From Neisseria weaveri (lineage in GTDB: Bacteria; Pseudomonadota; Gammaproteobacteria; Burkholderiales; Neisseriaceae), in assembly GCF_900638685.1 (NCBI RefSeq), contig NZ_LR134533.1, forward strand, positions 1,984,001 through 2,048,000: a DNA stretch of 64,000 nucleotides. The letters are read 5' to 3'. Every line of letters starts with the position of its first letter. Positions within the stretch are counted from its first letter, which is position 1. This document shows positions 52,658 to 61,484 of this stretch, piece by piece. The notes under the pieces are model-generated. The model searched no databases. It had not been told where the DNA came from and saw only the letters and a list, made by a program, of their open reading frames with translations. Both the position numbers and the translations under genes were made by a program.

Positions 52658-53542
52658 ATGATTTATTTAATGATCAGTATTTTGTGCAGCGTTTCGGTAT
52701 CGGTGTTGCTGAAGGTTGCGCGCAGTAAGAAAATCGATATCGAGCAGGCGGTCGGTGTGAATTATATTGTGGCGATCGCGCTGTGTATGTTGGTTTTGAA
52801 GCCTGATTTGGGGGCGTGGCAGAAATTGCTGCCGACTTGGTGGGTGTTTGCGGCTTTGGGTGTTTTGCTGCCTTCGGTGTTTGTGGTTATGGGACGGGCG
52901 GTGGCTCAGGCCGGGATTGTGAAGTCTGATGCGGCGCAGCGGTTGTCGCTGTTTTTACCGATTACCGCTTCTTTTCTGATTTTCGGTGAAACGCTGACGC
53001 AGGGGCGCATTATCGGAATTGCTTTGGCTTTTGTTGCTTTGTTTTGTTTGTTGTGGAAAGAAGGCGGTGGAAAAAAGTCGGACAGTCTGATCAAGGAAGC
53101 CGGTTTGCTGCTGGGCGTGTGGCTGGGTTACGGCGTGATCGATATTCTGTTTAAGCAGTTGGCCAAAAGCGGTTCGGCGTTGTCGGGAAGTTTGTTGGTG
53201 GCGTTTTGTTTGTCGGCCGTGTTGATGTTCGGTTATCTGTTTTACAAAGGCAGCAAGTGGAATATGGCCGGTGTGTTGGGCGGCGTGGTGTTGGGTGCGC
53301 TCAATTTTGCCAATATTCTGACTTATATTTGGGCACATCGGGCTATGAGTGAAAATCCGACTCTGGTGTTTGCCGGGATGAATATCGGTGTGATTGTGTT
53401 GGGTACGCTGGTGGGAGCGGCTGTATTTAAGGAAAAAGTCAGCACGATCAATGCGGCAGGAATTGTGATCGCGGTTTGTGCGATTATTTGCCTGTTTTAT
53501 TGGAGCAGTATAGCGCCGTTGTTTCGGGTGTTCGGTATATAA
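52658..53542 (+). CDS. EamA/DMT-superfamily transporter
   Basis: The 294-residue protein has ten hydrophobic spans in two repeats of five. RAVAQAGIVKSDAAQRLSLFLPITASFLIFGETL and the C-terminal NPTLVFAGMNIGVIVLGTLVGAAVFKEKV are the twin EamA signatures (a small-residue helix ending in GE or KE). Members export amino acids or other metabolites. The substrate cannot be read from sequence. It ends in a strong ordinary terminator. Confidence 0.85.
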   Translation: MIYLMISILCSVSVSVLLKVARSKKIDIEQAVGVNYIVAIALCMLVLKPDLGAWQKLLPTWWVFAALGVLLPSVFVVMGRAVAQAGIVKSDAAQRLSLFLPITASFLIFGETLTQGRIIGIALAFVALFCLLWKEGGGKKSDSLIKEAGLLLGVWLGYGVIDILFKQLAKSGSALSGSLLVAFCLSAVLMFGYLFYKGSKWNMAGVLGGVVLGALNFANILTYIWAHRAMSENPTLVFAGMNIGVIVLGTLVGAAVFKEKVSTINAAGIVIAVCAIICLFYWSSIAPLFRVFGI

Positions 53543-53574
53543 ACGCTGAAGCAGGGCCGGTCTCGGAAATGTAT

Positions 53575-53610
53575 AAAAAACACTTGGCATGGAAAGCCAA
53601 GTGTTTTTTA
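53575..53610 (+). terminator. Rho-independent terminator of the EamA gene
   Basis: AAAAAACACTTGGC pairs with GCCAAGTGTTTTTT across a 7-base loop, 32 bases after the stop. It is symmetrical and could also serve the convergent nnrS transcript. Confidence 0.9.
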
Positions 53611-53688
53611 TTTGCGCTTATCGGTTTGGAATGGGATTCGGCTGGTGTTTAACGGTAAGGCCGTCTGAATTTTTATCAGCAAATCCAA

Positions 53689-54843
53689 TCAACCGGGTTT
53701 GCCGTCCGCGCGTGCGGAGAGCAGCCAAGGGGCGTAACGCCAAGCGTAAAGCAGCAGTGAAACGGCAAATAAAGCGGCCGACAAACGGATGCTGTGCGTA
53801 TAAGCGGTTCCGCTTGTGAATGCGGCCAAAGCGCGTACCAGTGTGGCGGCGAGCATCAGTAGAAATGCTGGCGGCATGGTTTTGGGAGCGGGGTAGATAG
53901 TACGGCCGGTGTGTCCGAGTGCGGTTCGGGCCATCATGCCCACGGTAAGCAGACCGATACCGCCGACGCCGATTAGATGTACGCCGAGGCTCATATAAGC
54001 GGGCATCCATTGTGCGAAACCGAAAACGGTAAGTCCGGCGGCCGTGAAGCCGTAACCGGCAAACAGTACCCACAGCATGGGTTCGCGCAATACGCCGCGG
54101 TGCCACCAACGGAAAATCTGAATAAAGTTGATGATGCCTGCGGCCAGTGCGGCAAGCGCGGCAATGGTCGGGGCAGTGTGCAGCATGGTTAAGACGGCAG
54201 TCAGCATGGGTAAAACCAATGCCGACAGCGCCACCCACATCGGGCTGCCGACTTGGGGGATATTCAAACGTTTGGCCGTGAAGAAAGGCATAATGCGCAT
54301 ACCGACCAAGCCGATAAATCCGGCAACCATAATGAGCCCCGAAAATAAGCCGTTTAGCAGTTCTGCGGCTTGGAACGGGTATAGGAAGAGATGGAAGACG
54401 GCATGGGTCAAGCCGAATAGGAACAGGGCGGCAACGGCAATATAGTTACGGCTGTTTTTGCTGCGGATAACCGGAATGGCCATACAGACTGATGCAGCCC
54501 AGAAAAATAATGTGCCGGCTATGCCGCTGATGACGGTGTAGCCTGAAAAGAAAACGGTTATGCGTGCAACAAGCCATAATGCCGCCAACCCGGCGAGGGC
54601 AGCGCCGCGTGTCGGCGGCTGTTGTGTCCATGTGGCTACTGCGGTCAGCAGAAAGGCAACGATAACGGCACCGGCATAGCCCCAAATCATTTCGTGGGCA
54701 TGCCAGTAAAAGGAAGGAAGGGCTGCTGTACCTTGATAGCCGAAGCCCCAAAGTAAAATGGACAGCGCTCCGTAGAGTGCGGCAAGCAGATAGAGCGGCC
54801 GGAAGGCGAATGCCCAAACGGGCTGCTTGAACAGCGTAGTCAT
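53689..54843 (-). CDS. nnrS: NnrS-family haem-copper membrane protein
   Basis: The 384-residue protein has about twelve spans and the family motifs FRPLYLLAALY, WHAHEMIWGYAGAV, FLLTAVATWTQ, MRIMPFFT and HLIGVGGIGLLTVGMMARTALGHTGR. NnrS protects cells from nitric oxide and protein nitrosylation in related bacteria. It lies downstream of the hemerythrin gene on the same strand (57-base gap) and near nsrR, so it is probably part of the NO-stress regulon. Confidence 0.92.
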   Translation of the reverse strand: MTTLFKQPVWAFAFRPLYLLAALYGALSILLWGFGYQGTAALPSFYWHAHEMIWGYAGAVIVAFLLTAVATWTQQPPTRGAALAGLAALWLVARITVFFSGYTVISGIAGTLFFWAASVCMAIPVIRSKNSRNYIAVAALFLFGLTHAVFHLFLYPFQAAELLNGLFSGLIMVAGFIGLVGMRIMPFFTAKRLNIPQVGSPMWVALSALVLPMLTAVLTMLHTAPTIAALAALAAGIINFIQIFRWWHRGVLREPMLWVLFAGYGFTAAGLTVFGFAQWMPAYMSLGVHLIGVGGIGLLTVGMMARTALGHTGRTIYPAPKTMPPAFLLMLAATLVRALAAFTSGTAYTHSIRLSAALFAVSLLLYAWRYAPWLLSARADGKPG

Positions 54844-54899
54844 AATGGTTCCTTTTGCGCTTTATGGGTGGGGTAGGGTAAGGAGAAGCGGGCGTCCAG

Positions 54900-55265
54900 T
54901 CAGTCCAATAATGCCTGTGCAGCCGGAAACAGTTCGCGTTCTTCAAAGCGGACGTGGTCCCGCAATGTTTGGGCAAATTCGGTATTCCATGCGCTGTTGC
55001 CGTGCTCGGGAGAGGCCGCCATTTCGCGCAGTTTTCGGTGGTCGGATTCGAAACGCTGTTGCAGCTTGGGATCGAGCAGGTGCCAAATGCCGTCAAACTG
55101 CTCTTCTTCGCTTTCAAAGTGTTTCAATAAATCGGGAATATGGGCTTCGATGTCGTCTTGGTGACTTTCAGACGGCGTTCTCAATATGCGTACGCATAGG
55201 GCGAGCGAATGATGGTGTTCGCGTGAACGCTCTTGAAGTACGGGGTGTCTTTTCAGCGGTTTCAT
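54900..55265 (-). CDS. Hemerythrin HHE-domain protein
   Basis: The 121-residue four-helix protein carries hemerythrin iron ligands: HHHSLALC near 17-24, HIPDLLKHFESEEEQF near 49, and HVRFEERELFPAA near 104. It lacks the N-terminal Cys domain of the full-length RIC/DnrN iron-sulphur repair protein. It shares a divergent promoter region with nsrR and precedes nnrS, so a role in NO or oxygen stress is likely. A direct function is not known. An uptake-sequence core is coded near 55168. Confidence 0.88.
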   Translation of the reverse strand: MKPLKRHPVLQERSREHHHSLALCVRILRTPSESHQDDIEAHIPDLLKHFESEEEQFDGIWHLLDPKLQQRFESDHRKLREMAASPEHGNSAWNTEFAQTLRDHVRFEERELFPAAQALLD

Positions 55266-55299
55266 GATTAAAATAATAATGTCAGGGTAGTCGGTTTTT

Positions 55300-55324
55300 A
55301 AAGTTTCATATATTATGAAACTTA
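55300..55324. promoter_or_regulatory. Perfect palindrome, candidate NsrR operator
   Basis: AAGTTTCATA-TAT-TATGAAACTT, extended by one T/A pair, is an 11-3-11 perfect inverted repeat in the divergent region between the hemerythrin gene (35 bases away) and nsrR (80 bases away). Rrf2 repressors bind such AT-rich dyads. That NsrR binds here is inferred from position. Confidence 0.6.
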
Positions 55325-55404
55325 TGGCGGTATGAAGTCAAACAGTCTGTCTGTTTTTGTTTAACCCGCTGAAATAATTTTAAAAAACGTAGGTGAAGTG
55401 TGTT

Positions 55405-55854
55405 ATGTATCTGACCCAACATACGGATTATGGTTTGCGGGTATTGATTTATATGGCGATTAACGATGATGCCTTGGTCAATATCAGCGAAATTGCCGAT
55501 GCGTATAAAATTTCCAAAAGTCATCTGATGAAAGTGGTAACGGCGTTGGTAAAAGGCGGTTTTGTAGAGAGTATCCGCGGTAAAGGCGGTGGTTTGCGCT
55601 TGGGAAAACCGGCGCGTCAAATCAGCGTGGGGGCGGTGGTGCGTTATATGGAGCCGATGAAGTTGGTCGAGTGTATGTCGGAAGACGACAAATGCCTGAT
55701 TACGCAAAATTGCCGTTTGGCCGGCGTATTGAGCGGCAGCATTAAGGCGTTTTTAAATTATCTCGACAGTTTTACTTTGGAAGATTTGGTTAATAAGCCG
55801 ACCTACGATTTGCTGTATACGCCCAAAGTGGTTGTGGAAGAAGAGCAGGTTTGA
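55405..55854 (+). CDS. nsrR: Nitric-oxide-sensing Rrf2-family repressor NsrR
   Basis: I chose the ATG at 55405 because it gives the Rrf2 start MYLTQHTDYGLRVLIYMA, giving 149 residues. The helix-turn-helix spans about 25-65 (ISEIADAYKISKSHLMKVV). The three iron-sulphur Cys are C90, C97 and C103 (LVECMSEDDKCLITQNC), the same positions as in gonococcal NsrR. NO destroys the cluster and lifts repression of denitrification and NO-defence genes. The adjacent hemerythrin and nnrS genes are plausible targets. Confidence 0.94.
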   Translation: MYLTQHTDYGLRVLIYMAINDDALVNISEIADAYKISKSHLMKVVTALVKGGFVESIRGKGGGLRLGKPARQISVGAVVRYMEPMKLVECMSEDDKCLITQNCRLAGVLSGSIKAFLNYLDSFTLEDLVNKPTYDLLYTPKVVVEEEQV

Positions 55855-55876
55855 TATCGGATTGGAATATATAATC

Positions 55877-55918
55877 AAGGCCGTCTGAAAAATCAGCTGA
55901 ATTTTCAGACAGCCTTTA
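55877..55918. terminator. Degenerate uptake-sequence terminator after nsrR
   Basis: AAGGCCGTCTGAAAAAT pairs with ATTTTCAGACAGCCTTT with one mismatch across a short loop. The right arm has one altered uptake-sequence base (CAGACAGCC). Confidence 0.75.
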
Positions 55919-55958
55919 ATATATATATTGAATCAGGTAATATATATATTGAATCAGG
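55917..55958. repeat. Two tandem copies of a 21-bp AT-rich sequence
   Basis: TAATATATATATTGAATCAG followed by G occurs twice in direct succession (55917-55937 and 55938-55958), just after the symporter stop codon on the minus strand. It is probably a recent local duplication. Confidence 0.9.
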
Positions 55959-55961
55959 TTG

Positions 55962-57365
55962 TTACTGATACGGGTAAGACAAAGGTCTGCCCGATTTTTT
56001 CTGCTTCAGATAATCGTCAAAGATCTCGCGAACTTCGCGGCGCAGTAAAAACAACGCAATTAAGTTCGGTATAACCATAAAGCCGTTAAACATATCCGAC
56101 AAACTCCATACGAAATCCACTTTTCCGAGCGTGCCCAATACAATCGCCGTCAACACCATCAGGCGGTAAACGCCCAGATATCTGCCTTTGAACAGGTAGC
56201 GGATGTTTGATTCTCCAAAGTAATACCAGCCGATGATGGTGGTAAAAGCGAAAAAAGTCAGGCATACGGCGAGCAGTTTCTGCCCTGTGGTGCCGAACGC
56301 AATATTGAACGCTTCCTGAGTAACTGCCGCGCCTTGCAGGCCGAGCGAATCGGCTTTGGTCAGCAAAATAATCAAAGCAGTGGCCGTGCAGACTAAAATC
56401 GTGTCGATAAACACACCGATAAAAGCAGCCATGCCCTGTTGAACCGGATGTTTGACATCGGCTGCGGCGTGGGCATGCGGCGTCGAGCCCATGCCTGCTT
56501 CATTGGAAAACAGGCCGCGGGCAACACCGAAGCGGACGGCTTCTTTCATGCCGATACCGGCCAGTCCGCCGCCCAATGCAGCAGGGTTGAAAGCGGCAAT
56601 GAAAATGTGTTCCAAAGTCGGAATAATCTGTTCGGAAAACTGCCATAAAATAATGACGGCACACAAAATATAAAGTACGGCCATAAACGGTACGACAAAC
56701 TGGGTAACCGCCGCAATCCGGTTGATGCCGCCGACAATAATCAGACCGGCTAAAGCCGCCACTGCCAAGCCTACCCACAAAGGCTCGACCGCAAAAGCAA
56801 CCGTTGCCGCGGAAGCAATCGAATTTGATTGCGTGGCATTGCCGATAAAGCCGAGTGCAAGAATAATCGCGACGGCAAATACACCGGCCAGTATCCGTGC
56901 AGGTTTGCCGCCGATTTTACCGGATAAGCCGTAAGTAATATAAAAAGCCGGGCCGCCGACGTATTTGCCGTTAACGTTTACGCGGTATTTTTGTGCCAAA
57001 ACCGCTTCGGAAAAAATCGTACCCATGCCCAACAGCGCCGACAGCCACATCCAAAAAACCGCCCCCGGCCCGCCGGCCGTAATGGCGGTAGCGACGCCGG
57101 CTACGTTGCCTGTACCGATTTGGGCGGATACGGCAACGGCCAGCGCTTGGAATTGCGATAGCGATTGCCCGTTTTTTTCAGACGGCCTGTTCTTTTGAAA
57201 CAGTCCGCCGAATACAGTGCGTAAAGCCGTACCGAATTTGGTGATTTGCGGTAAGCCGAGATAAAAACTGAAAAACAGTCCCATGCCGAGCAGGGCGTAA
57301 ATCAGCAGATAATCCCACAAAACCGTATTGATAATGCCGACGGCATTGGTCAGCATGGTGTCCAT
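55962..57365 (-). CDS. Sodium:alanine symporter (AGCS family)
   Basis: The 467-residue protein has about eleven spans and the AGCS signatures GTGNVAGVATAITAGGPGAVFWMWLSALLGMGTIFSEAVLAQKYR (residues about 85-130) and GVARGLFSNEAGMGSTPHAHAAA near 285. It imports alanine or glycine with Na+. A cytoplasmic loop near 59 reads NRPSEKNGQ: the RPSE is the direct translation of an uptake sequence at about 57180-57190, so the signal has been tolerated inside the protein. It is a single gene. Confidence 0.92.
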   Translation of the reverse strand: MDTMLTNAVGIINTVLWDYLLIYALLGMGLFFSFYLGLPQITKFGTALRTVFGGLFQKNRPSEKNGQSLSQFQALAVAVSAQIGTGNVAGVATAITAGGPGAVFWMWLSALLGMGTIFSEAVLAQKYRVNVNGKYVGGPAFYITYGLSGKIGGKPARILAGVFAVAIILALGFIGNATQSNSIASAATVAFAVEPLWVGLAVAALAGLIIVGGINRIAAVTQFVVPFMAVLYILCAVIILWQFSEQIIPTLEHIFIAAFNPAALGGGLAGIGMKEAVRFGVARGLFSNEAGMGSTPHAHAAADVKHPVQQGMAAFIGVFIDTILVCTATALIILLTKADSLGLQGAAVTQEAFNIAFGTTGQKLLAVCLTFFAFTTIIGWYYFGESNIRYLFKGRYLGVYRLMVLTAIVLGTLGKVDFVWSLSDMFNGFMVIPNLIALFLLRREVREIFDDYLKQKKSGRPLSYPYQ

Positions 57366-57685
57366 AGCGTTGTCCTTTTATTGAAAAGCGGGTTTTGAAA
57401 TTTCAACTTGTTGAAATTCAGACGGCCTGAAAATCTGCTTGCTCCCATTTTTGATGTCCGAAATGGTATTGAATGCTAATTTAGTTACAGAATTATACGT
57501 TTGATACAGTAATTTTAACGTTGAATGGTAACAAAATTTCAATTAAATGTTAATAGAGTAAGGCTTTTTCAGACTCGGAAAGCAGCAGGGGCATACTTTT
57601 TAAGGCGGCTTTTCTTATGGTAAAATCGCGCTTTATATTGATTGACTACCCGTATTACCGGGCGGTGCGTAAGTAAGGAAAATAC
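57366..57685. other. Divergent region between the symporter gene and yebC
   Basis: About 320 bases with no supported gene. One uptake sequence lies near 57417 beside a small palindrome (TTGAAATTTCAA). The remainder is AT-rich. A TATGGTAAAAT stretch near 57616 could contain the yebC -10 box. Confidence 0.4.
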
Positions 57686-58414
57686 ATGGCAGGTCATAGT
57701 AAATGGGCGAATATCCGCCACAAAAAAGAACGTCAGGATGCCAAACGCGGTAAGATTTTTACCCGTTTGATTAAAGAAATTACCGTTGCGGCCAAAATGG
57801 GCGGCGGCGATCCCGCTTCCAATCCGCGTCTGCGTTTGGCGATGGACAAAGCTTTCGACAACAATATGCCGAAAGACAATATCCAACGCGCTATCGACAA
57901 AGGCACAGGCAATCTGGAGGGCGTGGAATACATCGAATTGCGTTATGAAGGCTACGGTATTGGCGGTGCGGCGCTGATGGTGGATTGCCTGACCGACAAC
58001 AAAACCCGTACCGTTGCCGATGTACGTCATGCATTCAATAAAAACGGCGGCAACTTAGGTACGGACGGCTGTGTGGCATTTAACTTCGTGCATCAAGGCT
58101 ATCTGCTGTTTGCGCCGGGTGTGGATGAAGATGCGTTGATGGAAGCGGCATTGGAAGCCGGTGCGGAAGATGTGGTAACCAATGACGACGGTTCTTTGGA
58201 AGTGATTACCGCGCCGAACGATTGGGCAGGCATCAAGAGTGCTTTGGAAGAGGCAGGCTTTAAATCCGAAGACGGCGATGTAACCATGCGCGCGCAAAAC
58301 GAAACCGAGTTGAGTGGTGAAGATGCCGAAAAAATGCAGAAGTTGATTGACGCTTTGGAAGATTTGGACGACGTTCAAGACGTTTATACTTCCGCCGTGC
58401 TGAATCTGGATTGA
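57686..58414 (+). CDS. yebC: YebC/PmpR-family protein
   Basis: The 242-residue product is a typical TACO1/YebC protein: [25 protein letters not shown], then [34 protein letters not shown] and the acidic C-terminus. Older work treats it as a DNA-binding regulator, newer work as a translation factor for difficult (e.g. proline-rich) stretches. It has a good TAAGGAAAA ribosome-binding site and its own terminator. Confidence 0.95.
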   Translation: MAGHSKWANIRHKKERQDAKRGKIFTRLIKEITVAAKMGGGDPASNPRLRLAMDKAFDNNMPKDNIQRAIDKGTGNLEGVEYIELRYEGYGIGGAALMVDCLTDNKTRTVADVRHAFNKNGGNLGTDGCVAFNFVHQGYLLFAPGVDEDALMEAALEAGAEDVVTNDDGSLEVITAPNDWAGIKSALEEAGFKSEDGDVTMRAQNETELSGEDAEKMQKLIDALEDLDDVQDVYTSAVLNLD

Positions 58415-58440
58415 TTTTCAGACGGCCTGTAGTAAAACGG

Positions 58441-58486
58441 TCCCTGCCGCAACGGATAAAACCGCGCCGGCAGGGATATTTTTATA
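58441..58486 (+). terminator. Rho-independent terminator of yebC
   Basis: TCCCTGCCG pairs with CGGCAGGGA across an 18-base loop, followed by TATTTTTATA. A lone uptake-sequence core precedes it at about 58417. Confidence 0.75.
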
Positions 58487-58573
58487 CCCCTGAAATATCG
58501 GGATTGGGTTTGTTGGTAACTCAAAATACCGTTACAATTAGACCCATATCATATACATTACTCAGGACACGTT

Positions 58574-59422
58574 GTGCAACCACTTGAATATTGCCGTTAT
58601 AAAGCCGCCGAGAGCAAATCGAGCTTTCTGGCGGGTTTTCGTTTTCTGCCCCAGGCCAAACAGGATGCCGTAACCGTGCTGTATGCTTTTTGCAGGGAAT
58701 TGGACGATGTGGTTGATGAGTGTTCGGAAGCGGCGGTTGCGCAAACAACCTTGAACTGGTGGCGCATGGATTTGCAAAAAGTGTTTGGTGAGGAAATGCC
58801 GGAACATCCGGTTTGCCAAGCATTGAAAAGCGTGGCGGCCGATTATGCGCTTCCTAAAGAAGAGCTGGACGACATCATTAACGGTATGCAGATGGATTTG
58901 GAAAAAGCGCGTTACGGGCGTTTTGAAGAGCTGTTACGTTATTGCTATTGCGTGGCCGGTGTGGTAGGGCGTCTGATTGCGCGTATTCTCGGTTTCAGAC
59001 GGCCTGAAACTTTGGTTTATGCGGAAAAAATGGGTTTGGCACTCCAGTTAACCAATATTATCCGCGATGTCGGCGAAGATGCGAGAAAAGGGCGGATTTA
59101 TCTGCCGACGGAAGAATTGGAGCGTTTCAATGTTCCCGCCAGGGTAATTATGCAGGGCGAGCCGAATGCTGAATTTGCACAATTGATGGCCTTTCAGATA
59201 GCGCGTGCGAAACAGGCTTATGCCGAAGCTTTGGCTTTGTTGCCTGCCGAAGACAAAAAAACGCAGAAAGTCGGTTTGATTATGGCCGGTATCTATTATG
59301 CGCTGCTGAAAGAGATTGAGGCGGACGGCGCTGGAAATGTATTGAAATATAAAATTGCCATTCCCACTCCGCGGAAAAAGCGGATTGCTTTGAAAATCTG
59401 GTTGCTGGGGTTGAAATTATGA
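58574..59422 (+). CDS. hpnD: Presqualene diphosphate synthase (HpnD)
   Basis: HpnD condenses two farnesyl diphosphates to presqualene diphosphate. The 282-residue product starts at GTG, with AGGA 7 bases upstream. The two Asp-rich metal-binding motifs are visible as DDVVDE near 44-49 and NIIRDVGED near 162-170, with the squalene/phytoene synthase signature around AEKMGLALQLTNIIRDVGEDARKG. It overlaps hpnE by 4 bases (ATGA). HpnC, normally a partner in making squalene, is not encoded here. Confidence 0.9.
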   Translation: MQPLEYCRYKAAESKSSFLAGFRFLPQAKQDAVTVLYAFCRELDDVVDECSEAAVAQTTLNWWRMDLQKVFGEEMPEHPVCQALKSVAADYALPKEELDDIINGMQMDLEKARYGRFEELLRYCYCVAGVVGRLIARILGFRRPETLVYAEKMGLALQLTNIIRDVGEDARKGRIYLPTEELERFNVPARVIMQGEPNAEFAQLMAFQIARAKQAYAEALALLPAEDKKTQKVGLIMAGIYYALLKEIEADGAGNVLKYKIAIPTPRKKRIALKIWLLGLKL

Positions 59423-60753
59423 AGCCGAGCGAAACCCGTTTTAAAATTGCCGTTGTCGGCGCGGGTTGGGCAGGTTTGTCCGCAGCCGTTCAATTGGCAC
59501 GCCGTGCCGATGTGACGGTTTTTGAAGCAGGACGCAGGGCAGGTGGCAGGGCGAGACGGGTTGACAGCAGCGGTGTACTCAGTTTTTTAGATAACGGCCA
59601 ACATATTCTGCTCGGCGCTTATCACGGGGTGTTGGGAATAATGCGCCAAATCGGCGTAGATGAAAAAGAAGTATTCCGCCGCATGCCCCTGACATGGTAT
59701 ATGGCGGAAGGCATGAATTTTCAGACGGCCTCGTTACCCAAGCCCTGGCATTTGCTGTTGGGCGTGTTGCGTGCGAAAAACTTGGCTTTTTCGGAAAAAA
59801 TGGCTTTGCTGAAAAGCATGCGCGTTTTGAAGAAATACGGTCAATCTGATGCGGCCGATATTGACGTTGCCGCGTGGCTGCAACAAAACCGTGTATCCCA
59901 TAAGCTGCAAATCGAATTTTGGCAGCCTTTGGTTTACGGTGCATTGAATACGCCTTTGGAGCAAGCCGGTTTGAAAACCCTGTATCATGTTTTGCATGAC
60001 GGCGTTTGGGCGGAAAAGCAGGACAGCGATTATCTGCTGCCCAAGCGCGATTTAAGCAGTGTGTTGGCCGAGCCTGCCTGTTCGTATCTGCGCAGACGCG
60101 GTGCGAATATCCGTTTGGAAAACAGGGTGAACGGCTTGGAATGCCTGCCCGACGGCAAGGTAGCTGTCGACGGAGAACCTTTTGATGCCGTTATTTTGGC
60201 GGTAGCTCCTTATCATGCGGCGGCATTGATGCCGTCTGAAACTCCGGATAATATTCAGACGGCCTACCGCTCGATGAAGTATCATGCGATTACGACGGTT
60301 TATTTACGTTATCCGGAAGCCGTTTCTTTACCGGCTCCGATGACGGGTGTAAAAAACGGTACGGCGCAATGGCTGTTTGACCGGCGGGCTTTAGGCTTGT
60401 CCGATCGGGAAATGGTGGCGGTGATCAGCGTGTCGGACGGTTTCGGCGATTTAACCCGAGACGAGTGGATTGATAAGATTGATGCAGACATTAAAAAAAT
60501 TTGTCCGCATTTGAGCAAACCGTCGGCAGCCAAAGTGATGACGGAAAAAAGGGCAACCATCGCCGCTACCGTTGACCGGTGTTTGCCCGATACGACATGG
60601 CTTCATCATCAGAATATTTATCCGGCCGGCGATTATCTGCACCCTCGCTATCCGGCAACATTGGAAGCTGCGGTACAATCCGGCTTTACCGCAGCAGATT
60701 TATGTCTTACAGAATTAGCCAATCAAAAAAGGAAAGAATATGGGCCGACTTGA
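59419..60753 (+). CDS. hpnE: Hydroxysqualene dehydroxylase (HpnE)
   Basis: This 444-residue FAD amine-oxidase-fold enzyme reduces hydroxysqualene to squalene. The dinucleotide-binding loop is VVGAGWAGLSAAVQLA near 12-27, followed by VFEAGRRAGGRAR. Near the C-terminus AGDYLHPRYPATLEAAVQSG is the second FAD contact. An uptake-sequence core is coded near 59720 (NFQTAS) and another near 60255. Its start overlaps hpnD and its end overlaps the following SDR gene, so the three are translationally coupled. Confidence 0.88.
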   Translation: MKPSETRFKIAVVGAGWAGLSAAVQLARRADVTVFEAGRRAGGRARRVDSSGVLSFLDNGQHILLGAYHGVLGIMRQIGVDEKEVFRRMPLTWYMAEGMNFQTASLPKPWHLLLGVLRAKNLAFSEKMALLKSMRVLKKYGQSDAADIDVAAWLQQNRVSHKLQIEFWQPLVYGALNTPLEQAGLKTLYHVLHDGVWAEKQDSDYLLPKRDLSSVLAEPACSYLRRRGANIRLENRVNGLECLPDGKVAVDGEPFDAVILAVAPYHAAALMPSETPDNIQTAYRSMKYHAITTVYLRYPEAVSLPAPMTGVKNGTAQWLFDRRALGLSDREMVAVISVSDGFGDLTRDEWIDKIDADIKKICPHLSKPSAAKVMTEKRATIAATVDRCLPDTTWLHHQNIYPAGDYLHPRYPATLEAAVQSGFTAADLCLTELANQKRKEYGPT

Positions 60754-61459
60754 AGGCAAAATTATTTTAGTAACCGGTGCTTCGCAAGGTATCGGCGAAC
60801 AGGTTGCCAAAGCCTACGCTTCGGAAGGTGCAACGGTGATTTTGGTTGCGCGTCATCAGAAGAAACTGGAAAAAGTTTACGACGATATTGTCGCCGCAGG
60901 CTATCCCGAGCCGTTTGCCATCTGTTTTGACTTGTTAACTGCGGAAGAAGCCGAGTTTGGCCGGTTTGCCGTTACCGTTGCAGAAGCAACCGGCAATAAG
61001 TTGGACGGTATCGTGCATTGTGCCAGCTATTTTTATGCTTTGTCGCCTTTGGATTTTCAAACCGTTGCCGAATGGGTCAACCAATACCGCATCAACACGG
61101 TTGCGCCTATGGGCTTGACCCGTGCGTTCCTGCCCTTGCTGAAAGAGTCTTCGGATGCTTCGGTTATCTTTGTCGGCGAGACTCACGGCGAAAAACCTCA
61201 AGCTTATTGGGGCGGCTTCGGGGCTTCCAAAGCAGCGTTGAATTATTTATGCCAAGTGGCGGCAGACGAGTGGGAGCGTTTCCCGAACCTGCGTGCCAAT
61301 GTGTTGGTGCCGGGATCGGTTAACTCGCCGCAACGGATGAAAACCCATCCGGGTGAGGCACGTAACGAGCGTAAGGAATACGCAGACATCATGCCGCATT
61401 TTATTTGGTGGTCAAGCACTGAGAGCAAAGGCAGAAGCGGCGAGATTGTTTATCTGTAA
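60740..61459 (+). CDS. SDR-family oxidoreductase (YciK-like) with Phe at the catalytic Tyr position
   Basis: The 239-residue Rossmann protein has the NADP-binding TGASQGIGEQVAKAYASEGA and the structural GETHGEK. The active-site pattern YxxxK should lie in GGFGASKAALNY. Here the Tyr position holds Phe (F160, TTC) with Lys at 164, so ordinary SDR catalysis is doubtful. It resembles YciK, an SDR of unknown substrate. The ATG overlaps hpnE by 14 bases with AAAGGAAAG upstream, which suggests coexpression with squalene synthesis. The IS element has split the terminator that follows it. Confidence 0.85.
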   Translation: MGRLEGKIILVTGASQGIGEQVAKAYASEGATVILVARHQKKLEKVYDDIVAAGYPEPFAICFDLLTAEEAEFGRFAVTVAEATGNKLDGIVHCASYFYALSPLDFQTVAEWVNQYRINTVAPMGLTRAFLPLLKESSDASVIFVGETHGEKPQAYWGGFGASKAALNYLCQVAADEWERFPNLRANVLVPGSVNSPQRMKTHPGEARNERKEYADIMPHFIWWSSTESKGRSGEIVYL

Positions 61460-61484
61460 AACCGATTAAGGATTGAAAAAGGCC

